This document shows positions 6,350 to 13,186 of a DNA stretch of 15,173 nucleotides, one piece after another. This DNA is from Burkholderiales bacterium (GTDB lineage Bacteria > Pseudomonadota > Gammaproteobacteria > Burkholderiales > Usitatibacteraceae). Position 1 is the stretch's first letter. Each line of letters begins with the position of its first letter. A program made the translations under genes and the position numbers. The stretch covers positions 1 through 15,173 of the forward strand of contig JACMOJ010000551.1 in NCBI GenBank assembly GCA_014378085.1, written 5' to 3'. The notes beneath the pieces were generated by a model. It worked only from the letters and a program-made list of their open reading frames with translations, was not told where the DNA came from and did not search any database.

Positions 6350-6430
6350 ATGAGTCAAGTGTCTGCACTTACGGCGAAATGCGGCGGTTGCCATGGACAA
6401 TCTGCGGAAGCCGCGCGTGCAACTTATTAG
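6350..6430 (+). CDS. Possible 26-aa leader ORF with CxxCH, overlapping GNAT start
   Basis: ATG at 6350 has a GGGAG motif about 14-18 bp upstream and opens a 26-codon frame ending TAG at 6428-6430, inside the GNAT gene in another frame. It includes CGGCHG, which matches a CxxCH haem-attachment pattern, most likely by chance in so short a peptide. It could act as a translational leader for the GNAT gene. Evidence for real translation is weak. Confidence 0.2.
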   Translation: MSQVSALTAKCGGCHGQSAEAARATY

Positions 6431-6971
6431 ACCGACTGCACTCCATCTGCCCAGCTATGTCAGCGCATTAGAGCGGGGCTGGTCGCCCGACAGCGGGAGG
6501 CTTGAAGCCGCTGGTGAGGAACTTAAGCGCATCAAGACCGATGCCCGATTGTTTGTCTCTGGGATGGAAGATCGGGAAGGAATTGGTCCAGCAATCACCC
6601 TGCCAGATGGGTCGATGGTGGATCGGCTGCCGGGCTTTCACCGATGGATGTGGGATGGGGAATTTTGCGGGACGATTGGCCTCAGGTGGCAAGCGGGAAC
6701 ATCAGAACTTCCGCCTCATTGCCTAGGGCACATTGGCTATTCAGTGGTTCCGTGGAAACGCCAACTTGGTTACGCAACCTTGGCGCTTGCGCTTCTGTTG
6801 CCTGAAGCGAAGTTAGTCGGATTAGCCTATGTCGAAATCACCACCGATCTTGACAATCATGTTTCACAGCGCGTGATACTTGCCAATGGTGGTGTACAGG
6901 CCGAGCAATTCACCAAGCTGCCGCAGTACGGCGGCAAGCAGGGGCTGCGATTTCGAATTCATTTACCTTGA
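6393..6971 (+). CDS. GNAT family N-acetyltransferase
   Basis: The product is 192 residues and is predicted to transfer an acetyl group from acetyl-CoA to an unknown amine. The N-terminal part has ALERGWSPD and LPDGSMVDRLPGFHRWMWDG. The core GNAT strand LGHIGYSVVPWKR leads into the acetyl-CoA pyrophosphate loop KRQLGYAT (122-129). The later block NHVSQRVILANGG (155-167) is typical of the predicted-acetyltransferase group COG3981. The ATG at 6393 agrees with the usual start of relatives but has no Shine-Dalgarno. A promoter and palindrome lie upstream. It stands alone on its strand, between the convergent ends of other units. Confidence 0.88.
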   Translation: MDNLRKPRVQLIRPTALHLPSYVSALERGWSPDSGRLEAAGEELKRIKTDARLFVSGMEDREGIGPAITLPDGSMVDRLPGFHRWMWDGEFCGTIGLRWQAGTSELPPHCLGHIGYSVVPWKRQLGYATLALALLLPEAKLVGLAYVEITTDLDNHVSQRVILANGGVQAEQFTKLPQYGGKQGLRFRIHLP

Positions 6972-6996
6972 CTGACCGGTCGAACCCGGTGTCAGT
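6971..6996 (+). terminator. Hairpin after the GNAT stop, weak terminator candidate
   Basis: ACTGAC (6971-6976) pairs with GTCAGT (6991-6996), with further partial CGG/CCG pairing inside. No T-run follows, so an intrinsic terminator is doubtful. Confidence 0.3.
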
Positions 6997-7082
6997 CGCA
7001 GCGCTTCGCAAGTTCGCTCTGACGTTAAGTTTTGATCCTGCGGCTGAAAACTCTGTAAACGTAGCCCACTCTACCAATTGCG

Positions 7083-7148
7083 ATGTCTGCTTTCGAGAAA
7101 ATCGAATGACCGCTCTGAGTGGCGGTTCCCGCTTCCGCAAATCGACAT
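7083..7148. repeat. Nested inverted-repeat (structured) intergenic segment
   Basis: Outer arms ATGTC (7083-7087) and GACAT (7144-7148) enclose an inner hairpin ACCGC (7109-7113) / GCGGT (7122-7126). The layout looks like a degraded dispersed intergenic element, but only one copy is in the window. Confidence 0.3.
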
Positions 7149-7275
7149 TCCCTGCGCCAAATTTCAGACTGGATTGGAGAAACCAGCGCGGTTCGATGAG
7201 CGAAGAATCCAATAGATAGCCAGAACAATTTGCTCGTCACGGCCCAGGGGATTACACATAATATTCCGGATACCC

Positions 7276-7305
7276 AAAAAAACCCCGCGGCCAGCGCGGG
7301 GTTTT
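7276..7305 (-). terminator. Intrinsic terminator of the TonB receptor gene
   Basis: An 11-bp stem, AAAACCCCGCG (7279-7289) with CGCGGGGTTTT (7295-7305), has a 5-base loop. On the minus strand it runs into seven Ts (7282-7276), 24 bp past the receptor stop. It could also work in part for the plus strand. Confidence 0.9.
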
Positions 7306-7328
7306 GTGTGTTGCTCGTCGCTGCGTTT

Positions 7329-9614
7329 TTAGAAGTTCGCCTTGAACTGCGCACCCCAGAAACGTGGCTCGTTGATGAAGCCGGTCAGGTTGTTGAAGTC
7401 GATACCACCCACCATACGAATTTGGTTGGTGATGTTGCGACCGTAAATCGCCGCTTCGTATTTGCCGTCCGCCCACTTGTAACCAAAGCGGAGCCCTGTT
7501 TCGGTCAGTGCCTTACCGGTGAACTCGCGTGACTCGTAGAGGAAGAAATTGATCTTGCTACGGTAGGCCATGTCGGTATACACAAAATACTCGCCACCGG
7601 CAGTTGGGAACGAATAACGCAGTGTCACGTTGGCAACGTACTTTGGTGCCTGTGGCAGCGGGTTGCCGTTGATGGAGAAGGTACCCGGACGACCGACTGC
7701 TGGAGGATCCAATACCGTGCATGGTGCGCCGCAAGCCTGGATGGCGAGCTTGCCGTCTTTGATCTTGGTGTCGTTCAGGCTGCCGCTGACGGTGAGTAAC
7801 AAGGTGTCGGTCAGATACGCTTGGAGATCAAGTTCAGCACCGCTACCGCTGGTCTTTGCTGCGTTGAGCAAGCGGTTGAAGTTGGTCGCTCCACCGACTG
7901 CGGTGATTTGCTGGTCTTTGACTTCATACGAGAATACGTTTGCGGCGATACGAGCGCGTTTGTTGAACAGGTCGGTCTTGATACCTGCCTCAACTGACGT
8001 CACTTTTTCCGAGTTGGCAACCGACAATTGATCACCGAACAACAGACGACCCTGAATCGATGGCGCACGGAAGCCCGTAGCGACACGCGCGTAAACGTTC
8101 GTGTCAGCCGAAAGCTTGAACGTGCCGGCAACATCACCGCTCACGTTAGACGCGGAGGTGTTGGTGGTTCTACGGCCGATAAACGTTGGCGAGAACGGTG
8201 GAGCGATTAGTCGATCCGCGTAGAAATCTTTTTTGTCGTTGGTGTAACGCATGCCAACACGCAAATTGAACGCGCTGGTGAGGTCGGTATTCACCGAGCC
8301 GAACACCGCATACGCTTTGTTCTTCTGGTTTTGTTTCGCGAAACCGTTGCGCGGGTTACCGGGGGCCAGCGAGTCGTAGTTGATGCTGTCAATATCGATT
8401 TCTTCATCGAAGTAGTACGCACCAATCAACCACTTTAAGCCTTTGCCTTTGGATTCAAGACGGAATTCCTGCGTAAGTTGACGATGGTTTGGCAAGCCGT
8501 CGGCTGACTCTGCGGTAAACGGAATGACGCCCGGCGTGCTACCACCCGGCATAAAGACCGCGCTAAAGCCACCGTCGATGTCGCCGCGTGAGAATGAGCT
8601 GACTCTTTCTAGGCCGGTGATGGAGTGCAGCGTGGTGTTGGCGAATTCCCACTTCAAGCGCATGCTGCCGCCGTTGTTGGTCACGTCCTGCTGGTTGCGG
8701 CCGTCGTAAAACACTTTGGCCGGATCGAAATTGGCGACAAAGTCGTTGGTGCCCGGCTTGATGATGTTGGCGCGGAACACGCGGGCAGAGCCGCTCAAAT
8801 CGCGGTTATGAAAATTAAACAATGCGCTGAACGATTCGCTTGGCTTGTAGAGCGTTTGCAAACGGAACGCGTTGTCACGATAACCCTCAAGGCGACCGGT
8901 TGGGCCCGGGCGCTGGTTGATCACCCAGCCGTCACGCCCTTGTAGTTGTGTTGAGAGACGAATTGCCACTTCTTTGTTGAGTGGAATATTCAATGCACCT
9001 TCCAGATTGGAGGTGTTGAATTTGCCGTAGCTTAGGTTTACAAAACCTTCATTGGCAAAGCGCGGTTTGGCCGATTCGAATTTGATGACACCTGCGGGTG
9101 AGTTACGGCCGAACAGCGTGCCTTGCGGCCCGCGCAAGACTTCGATTTGTTCTAGGTCAAAAATTGGGAAGCCTTTGAGAATCGGATTCTCTTGCACGAC
9201 GTCGTCATAGACCAACGAGACGGGTTGCGACGCATTCAGATCGAAGTCGCCATTGCCGAGGCCGCGAATGTAGAAACGCGGGAAGGCGCGACCAAACGAC
9301 GACTCGATGTTGAGGCTGGGCACACGTGCTGCCAACATACGGATATCTTGGCCGCCTGAATTGATGGCATCGAGCGTGTCGCCTTTTAATGCGCTCACTG
9401 ACGACGGAACGTCTTTGATGTTTTCCGCGCGGCGCTCGGCTGTCACGGTGATGGTTTCTAGTTTGCCGGCCTCGGCCTTCTCGGTGGGTTTGGTGGCTTG
9501 CGCGAAGGCAACGTTTAGCGAAAGGGCAGCGGCAGCGGATACGGCGGCAGCGACGCTGAAACTTAACCGGGATGGTCGTGGTGTGCTCTGAATGGCACGC
9601 TTAGCGGATGGCAT
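7329..9614 (-). CDS. TonB-dependent outer-membrane receptor
   Basis: The product is 761 residues. The N-terminus MPSAKRAIQS leads into a long hydrophobic signal peptide with cleavage predicted after AFA (about residue 38). A TonB box-like ETITVTA lies at 53-59. The plug domain (about 66-180) includes DVPSSVSALKGDTL, YIRGLGNGDF and the diagnostic IEVLRGPQGTLFGRNSPAG. The rest is a 22-strand-type barrel with alternating aromatic strands, ending in the expected terminal Phe (FKANF). Such receptors import siderophores, cobalamin, sugars or other large nutrients using TonB energy; the ligand is not evident, and no transporter genes adjoin it. ATG at 9614 is supported by AGGA 7 bases upstream and by the signal peptide. 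The leader carries a 9-bp tandem array, and a strong terminator follows. Confidence 0.95.
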   Translation of the reverse strand: MPSAKRAIQSTPRPSRLSFSVAAAVSAAAALSLNVAFAQATKPTEKAEAGKLETITVTAERRAENIKDVPSSVSALKGDTLDAINSGGQDIRMLAARVPSLNIESSFGRAFPRFYIRGLGNGDFDLNASQPVSLVYDDVVQENPILKGFPIFDLEQIEVLRGPQGTLFGRNSPAGVIKFESAKPRFANEGFVNLSYGKFNTSNLEGALNIPLNKEVAIRLSTQLQGRDGWVINQRPGPTGRLEGYRDNAFRLQTLYKPSESFSALFNFHNRDLSGSARVFRANIIKPGTNDFVANFDPAKVFYDGRNQQDVTNNGGSMRLKWEFANTTLHSITGLERVSSFSRGDIDGGFSAVFMPGGSTPGVIPFTAESADGLPNHRQLTQEFRLESKGKGLKWLIGAYYFDEEIDIDSINYDSLAPGNPRNGFAKQNQKNKAYAVFGSVNTDLTSAFNLRVGMRYTNDKKDFYADRLIAPPFSPTFIGRRTTNTSASNVSGDVAGTFKLSADTNVYARVATGFRAPSIQGRLLFGDQLSVANSEKVTSVEAGIKTDLFNKRARIAANVFSYEVKDQQITAVGGATNFNRLLNAAKTSGSGAELDLQAYLTDTLLLTVSGSLNDTKIKDGKLAIQACGAPCTVLDPPAVGRPGTFSINGNPLPQAPKYVANVTLRYSFPTAGGEYFVYTDMAYRSKINFFLYESREFTGKALTETGLRFGYKWADGKYEAAIYGRNITNQIRMVGGIDFNNLTGFINEPRFWGAQFKANF

Positions 9615-9654
9615 GTTGGTTCCTAGGGAAATTGCGACGTGGTGAGTGAGGGGT

Positions 9655-9717
9655 AGTGCTGAGAGTGCTGAGAGTGCTGAAAGTGTGAAAAGTGTTGAGA
9701 GTGTTGAGGGTGTCGAG
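9655..9717. repeat. Seven-copy 9-bp tandem repeat in the TonB receptor leader
   Basis: Seven consecutive units follow AGTGCTGAG: three with AGTGCTGA(G/A), one AGTGTGAAA, two AGTGTTGAG and one GGTGTCGAG. The array ends 40 bp upstream of the receptor ATG on the minus strand, so it lies in the 5' leader or between promoter and gene. Confidence 0.9.
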
Positions 9718-9968
9718 GGTGGGGCGGAAAATAGCTGAACAATCCGAGACGGGATGCCGCGCATTTTTTTAACTGCGCTTGTTAAATGTGACTGGCGCAA
9801 TTTTAATGTGCACCTGCAGCAAAGTGTCTGTTTTTCGCACAAAATGTGACGGTTGTGCGGCGCAAATACAACGTCTGAGGTGGTGGCGGCGAAGTCTGCA
9901 AAAATGGCGCGGTTGTCGACGACCCGACAGGGCTTGTTTCTCGGCTCGCCAGGCCACGCGCGACGTCT

Positions 9969-9988
9969 TTGACATAAAACATTGTTTT
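9969..9988 (+). promoter_or_regulatory. -35-like TTGACA overlapped by palindrome AAAACATTGTTTT
   Basis: Perfect TTGACA at 9969-9974 is followed at 9976-9988 by an odd-centred palindrome with 6-bp arms. No good -10 is found at 16-18 bp. The palindrome may be an activator or repressor site for the cyclophilin gene that starts at 10005. Confidence 0.35.
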
Positions 9989-10004
9989 GAAAGATGAAAG
10001 AAAT

Positions 10005-10979
10005 ATGACAACTTTCTCCATGCGATCTGCCGCGATGGCCGGTCTGCTCCCACTTATGCTGCTGTTGTCCGCTGCGCTCGCGCAGACTTTGCCATCCTTA
10101 GCCCCCGCCACGCCAGCGGCCAAAGTGTTTCAGAGTTATGCAGAAATTCTTGCCGCTGCGCCGGCCGACGCTTGGCGGTCTCCCGATCTGCAAAACGTGA
10201 TCTACGTCGAACTCGCGAGCGGCCGGGTAGTGTTGGAACTCGCCCCGAATGTCGCTCCGAACCATGTCGCGAACATCCGAGCGCTCATCCGTGAACAATA
10301 CTTCGACGGCCTGCCGATTAAGCGATCGCAAGACAACTATGTTGTGCAGTGGGGTACGCCGGACGGGCAACAACCGCGTGTAAAAAAAGCTGCAAAGTCC
10401 AATCTACAGCCAGAGTTTGTGCGAAAACTTTCTGCCCGTGATTTCAGCGCGTTTGCCTTCGACCGGTTGCCGGACGTTGATGGGTACGCTGCACAAGTAG
10501 GCTTTGCCAGCGGTTTTCACGCCGGACGCGACCCCAAGTTATCCGAGGTGTGGCTCACGCATTGTTATGGCGCTGTCGGTGTCGGGCGGGGTAACGCACT
10601 CGATTCGGCTGCCGGTGAAGAGCTGTATGTGGTGACGGGTCACGCACCGCGTCATCTCGATAAAAACATCACCTTAGTCGGGCGGGTTTTGCAGGGCATG
10701 TCGCTGTTGTCGTCGTTGCCCCGTGGCACAAAGCCGCTCGGGTTTTATGAAAATCCTAGCCAGTACACGCTGATCAAGTCGGTCCGCGTGGCGGCAGATG
10801 TTGCGCCATCAGAGCGTACCAATTTAGAGGTGATTCGCACCGACACGCCCGTGTTTCAACGGGCGGTTGAGGCGCTGCGGAATCGCGGTGGGGATTGGTT
10901 CAAGGTTCCCGCCGGTCACGTAGAGCTTTGCAATGTGCCGATTGCCGTGCGGGTGCCGCCGCTGGCGGCTATGAAGTAA
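10005..10979 (+). CDS. Exported cyclophilin-type peptidyl-prolyl cis-trans isomerase with C-terminal extension
   Basis: The product is 324 residues. Residues 1-27 form a signal peptide ([19 protein letters not shown], cleavage near ALA-Q), placing it in the periplasm. The cyclophilin core runs from [19 protein letters not shown] (64-82) through [13 protein letters not shown] and [19 protein letters not shown] (99-117), the counterpart of the family YxGxxFHRxxxxFxxQGG stretch. Arg107 and Gln115 are kept, but the usual His before Arg is Lys. [11 protein letters not shown] (186-196) corresponds to the GxxxMAR strand. It should assist folding of exported proteins. Spacing between the core motifs is large, and about 70 residues after the core (255-324) match no known domain. 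ATG at 10005 is preferred over TTG 9987. The stop overlaps the convergent oxidoreductase gene by 11 bp. Confidence 0.88.
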   Translation: MTTFSMRSAAMAGLLPLMLLLSAALAQTLPSLAPATPAAKVFQSYAEILAAAPADAWRSPDLQNVIYVELASGRVVLELAPNVAPNHVANIRALIREQYFDGLPIKRSQDNYVVQWGTPDGQQPRVKKAAKSNLQPEFVRKLSARDFSAFAFDRLPDVDGYAAQVGFASGFHAGRDPKLSEVWLTHCYGAVGVGRGNALDSAAGEELYVVTGHAPRHLDKNITLVGRVLQGMSLLSSLPRGTKPLGFYENPSQYTLIKSVRVAADVAPSERTNLEVIRTDTPVFQRAVEALRNRGGDWFKVPAGHVELCNVPIAVRVPPLAAMK

Positions 10980-11946
10980 CCAGTACGATTTTGCCAACAA
11001 CTTTGCGTTCCATCATATCGTTTAGCGCGGTCGCGGCTTGTTCCAGCGGATAGGTCGCAGAGATCAACGGCTTGAGCTGGCCGGACTTGAGCAATACAAA
11101 CAGCTCTTGCATGTTACGGGCAAACGCGGCGGGTTCGGTCTTCACAAAGGCACCCCAAAACACACCAACAATCGAGGCACCCTTTAGTAGTGTCAGGTTG
11201 AGTGCAATTTTGGGGATGTCGCCGGTGGCAAAGCCCACGACCAGGTGGCGGCCCTTCCATGCGAGGCTGCGGATTGCCGCTTCGCTGTAGGGTCCGCCGA
11301 CCGGGTCGTAAACCACGTCCACACCACGTTTGTTGGTGAGGGCGTTGATTCGTTCGCGTAAATCCTCGGTCGTGTAGTTAATCACCTCGTCCGCGCCATG
11401 CTCTTTGCAAATTGCGAGTTTTTCGTCGCTCGATGCGGCTGCGATGACGCGCGCGCCCATTGTTTTGCCAATTTCACAAGCGGCCAAGCCCACCCCACCA
11501 GCGGCGCCGAGCACCAGCAATGTCTCGCCTGCCTGCAGCTGCGCCCGATCCTTAAGTGCGTGATGAGAAGTGCCGTAGGCGAGTACAAACGAGGCGGCAA
11601 GTGGGAACGGCGTGCCCGCAGGAATCGGCATGACCTGTGTTGCCACGCAGCCGACTTCTTCGGCGAATCCACCCCAGCCAATAAATGCGATCACGGCGTC
11701 GCCAACGCGAACGTTCTCCACGCCGCTGCCGATCGCGGTAACCACACCTGCGACTTCGCCACCAGGTGAGAATGGAAAATCTGGCTTGAACTGGTACTTG
11801 CCTTGCACAATTAAAGTGTCGGGAAAGTTGACGCCACATGCCTTCACCGCAACCACCACCCCGCCCGCCGCTGGCGTCAACGGGGCGACGTCCTCGATGA
11901 CGAGTGAAGCGGGTAATCCCCATGACTTACAAAGTACGGCTTTCAT
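10969..11946 (-). CDS. Zinc-free quinone oxidoreductase (MDR superfamily, NADPH:quinone reductase-like)
   Basis: The product is 325 residues. The N-terminal GroES-like domain contains VKACGVNFPDTLIVQGKY (35-52) and PGGEVAGVV (61-69), typical of quinone reductases and acyl-CoA-type MDR enzymes. The Rossmann domain carries LVLGAAGGVGLAACEIG (144-160) for NAD(P)H. DVVYDPVGG lies near 210-218. The catalytic and structural zinc ligands of alcohol dehydrogenases are absent. It probably reduces a quinone or enone with NADPH; the natural substrate is unknown. Length and both ends fit the family. It overlaps the cyclophilin gene tail to tail by 11 bp and is divergent from the TPR gene. Confidence 0.93.
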   Translation of the reverse strand: MKAVLCKSWGLPASLVIEDVAPLTPAAGGVVVAVKACGVNFPDTLIVQGKYQFKPDFPFSPGGEVAGVVTAIGSGVENVRVGDAVIAFIGWGGFAEEVGCVATQVMPIPAGTPFPLAASFVLAYGTSHHALKDRAQLQAGETLLVLGAAGGVGLAACEIGKTMGARVIAAASSDEKLAICKEHGADEVINYTTEDLRERINALTNKRGVDVVYDPVGGPYSEAAIRSLAWKGRHLVVGFATGDIPKIALNLTLLKGASIVGVFWGAFVKTEPAAFARNMQELFVLLKSGQLKPLISATYPLEQAATALNDMMERKVVGKIVLVTS

Positions 11947-12039
11947 GAATTCTGTCTCCGTGGTTGGACGTATGTTTGGTGGCCAATGCTAAATCGCGTG
12001 ATAAAACAAGTCGTTGGCATTATGCGTTGGAGCGTAGCA

Positions 12040-12054
12040 TCCCACTAGTTGGGA
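12040..12054. promoter_or_regulatory. Small inverted repeat TCCCA-N5-TGGGA
   Basis: Arms at 12040-12044 and 12050-12054 flank CTAGT in the gap between the oxidoreductase and TPR genes, just left of the 8-bp array. It may be an operator; the evidence is symmetry only. Confidence 0.25.
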
Positions 12055-12060
12055 ACCCCC

Positions 12061-12092
12061 GCATCTCAGCATCTCAGCATCTCCGCATCTCA
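12061..12092. repeat. Four-copy 8-bp tandem repeat upstream of the TPR gene
   Basis: GCATCTCA is repeated four times without spacing; the third copy ends in C in place of A. The array lies 37 bp before the TPR gene ATG, in the probable 5' leader. Confidence 0.9.
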
Positions 12093-12128
12093 GTACCGAA
12101 GCCCCCCACCAACATTGAGGAACAAAAC

Positions 12129-12611
12129 ATGATCAAACGATTCATTCGCCAGTTTGCCGCTGTCGCCGCAGTGACGTTGCTCGCGCTTGGCGGCATCGGC
12201 AGCACCATCGCGGCCGGAATCGACACCACCCCCACCATCAACGCCGAGGATAAGAATTTCGAAAAAGGCAATAAAGCGATCGAGGCCAAGAAGTGGAACG
12301 ACGCCATTGAGGCGTTCAAAAAAGTCGTTTCTGACAATGCGGAAAATGCAGACGCGCACAACTATCTGGGTTATGCCTATCGCTGGACGAACAAAATGGA
12401 TGATTCGTTTAGGCACTACAACATTGCGCTGAAACTTTCACCCAATCATCGCGGTGCACATGAGTACATCGGTGTAGCGTATTTGAAAGTGAACCAGCCG
12501 GAGAAAGCCAAAGAGCATTTGGCAAAGCTGGAGAAAATCTGCGGCAAGAAGTGTGACGAGTACGAGGATCTTGCAAAAGCGCTCGCCGCCTACCAGCCAG
12601 TGAAGAAATAG
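12129..12611 (+). CDS. Exported tetratricopeptide-repeat (TPR) protein
   Basis: The product is 160 residues. Residues 1-29 form a signal peptide (MIKRFIRQFAAVAAVTLLAL, cleavage near IAA-G), so it is periplasmic. About three TPR units follow: 41-74 (KGNKAIEAKKWNDAIEAFKK), 75-108 (ADAHNYLGYAYRWTNKMDD, then ALKLSPN) and 109-142 (GAHEYIGVAYLKVNQPEKA). The Ala, Tyr, Gly and Pro positions of the TPR consensus are good. Cys138 and Cys142 (CGKKC) near the end could form a disulfide in the periplasm. TPRs bind protein partners; which ones cannot be told. GAGGA lies 7 bases before the ATG at 12129. It appears to be a single-gene unit. Confidence 0.9.
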   Translation: MIKRFIRQFAAVAAVTLLALGGIGSTIAAGIDTTPTINAEDKNFEKGNKAIEAKKWNDAIEAFKKVVSDNAENADAHNYLGYAYRWTNKMDDSFRHYNIALKLSPNHRGAHEYIGVAYLKVNQPEKAKEHLAKLEKICGKKCDEYEDLAKALAAYQPVKK

Positions 12612-12665
12612 AAAACCAGAAAAAATATAAAAGTCTAGGAAAGACGGGCTTATCGGAAGCAAACT

Positions 12666-12679
12666 GGCTGGAAACAGCC
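12666..12679 (+). terminator. GNRA-loop hairpin after the TPR gene, weak terminator candidate
   Basis: GGCTG (12666-12670), a GAAA loop and CAGCC (12675-12679) make a short stable hairpin 54 bp past the stop. No T-run follows, so termination is uncertain. Confidence 0.25.
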
Positions 12680-12703
12680 GCCAAATATAGAGTTTATTCC
12701 CTC

Positions 12704-12732
12704 TTGACGGTTTTCTAAATGCGAACTATTCT
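12704..12732 (+). promoter_or_regulatory. Sigma70-type promoter before the small ORF
   Basis: TTGACG (12704-12709) and TATTCT (12727-12732) are spaced by 17 bp. Transcription would start near 12739, about 43 nt ahead of the ATG at 12782. Confidence 0.6.
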
Positions 12733-12781
12733 TATTTGGGTGCCGAAGTGGTTCGGCCGCAATTACGGATATGAGGGGTTT

Positions 12782-13054
12782 ATGCATTATTTGGACGTTG
12801 AGGGCAGTGCCGGTGCCGATCCGCATGCCGTGTTGGGCGCGACACTTTGCATGATGAGTTGCAGCATGCAGTCTGGCTGCAAGATCTATTTGCGTCGAAT
12901 TGTCGACAATCTCGAATGGCTCGCCGCCGTGCAAGCGCTCGACATGGACTTTCGGCGATTGTGTCGGCGGTTGGCCGTGCACTGGGATGCGGTGGTCGAG
13001 CAAGATCGACAAGCGTCCGATAGCCTCGCGCCGATCGGTCGCGCCCTTCACTGA
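12782..13054 (+). CDS. Small uncharacterised protein (90 aa)
   Basis: I do not recognise this protein. From ATG 12782 it has 90 residues, beginning MHYLDVEGSAGADPHAVLGA, with a Cys/Met-rich segment CMMSCSMQSGC, then an amphipathic charged C-terminal half (YLRRIVDNLEWLAAVQAL, DFRRLCRRLAVHWDAVVEQD). No signal peptide or clear membrane helix is evident. Codon use resembles that of the neighbouring genes, and no opposite-strand frame looks better. The frame is also open from ATG 12719, but the promoter at 12704-12732 would start transcription after that codon, and GAGGGG sits just before 12782, so the shorter form is preferred. The spacing of that ribosome binding site is short. It is plausible as a real orphan gene but could be spurious. 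Confidence 0.45.
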   Translation: MHYLDVEGSAGADPHAVLGATLCMMSCSMQSGCKIYLRRIVDNLEWLAAVQALDMDFRRLCRRLAVHWDAVVEQDRQASDSLAPIGRALH

Positions 13055-13065
13055 GTCGCTGAAGC

Positions 13066-13186
13066 AAGTTATTGCGCATCGGGCTGCCAGGGGTAGACGC
13101 TTGTGCTGCGTGTATTTAATCCAACAGGAACACCAATCACACCGCCGCGCAATCCCGACGCTTATAAGTTATTCCGCATCGGGCTG
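13066..13186. repeat. 21-bp direct repeat pair, 100 bp apart
   Basis: The 21-bp block beginning AAGTTATT and ending CATCGGGCTG occurs at 13066-13086 and 13166-13186, with one mismatch (13074 G, 13174 C). The right copy includes the stop and last codons of the maiA-like gene. The left copy is non-coding and looks like a duplicated gene tail. Confidence 0.85.

Larger units (their letters stand above)
6086..6392. other. Divergent intergenic region GST / GNAT
   Basis: These 307 bp separate the GST gene (minus) from the GNAT gene (plus). They hold an inverted repeat near the GST side, and a good plus-strand promoter plus a perfect palindrome on the GNAT side. A 26-codon ORF at 6350-6430 runs into the GNAT start. 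I see no longer gene here. Confidence 0.6.
6972..7328. other. Intergenic region GNAT / TonB receptor (3' ends)
   Basis: About 357 bp without a convincing gene. Short frames here have no recognisable product. It holds a weak hairpin at its left end, a nested inverted-repeat region at 7083-7148 and the strong terminator at 7276-7305. Confidence 0.5.
9615..10004. other. Divergent intergenic region TonB receptor / cyclophilin
   Basis: These 390 bp contain the 9-bp tandem array (9655-9717), two direct copies of AAATGTGAC (9784-9792 and 9843-9851) that could be regulator sites, and the -35-like TTGACA with a palindrome next to the cyclophilin gene. The receptor frame stays open through the array up to 9842, but no credible start or ribosome binding site supports translation there. 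Confidence 0.5.

Noticed and set aside
9614..9842. Extended TonB receptor start upstream of the repeat array
   Set aside because: The only starts (ATG 9764, TTG 9842) lack ribosome binding sites, and a good AGGA and signal peptide support ATG 9614.
12650..13051. Minus-strand ORF opposite the small plus-strand gene
   Set aside because: It has no promoter, ribosome binding site or recognisable domain, and its composition is poorer than the plus frame.
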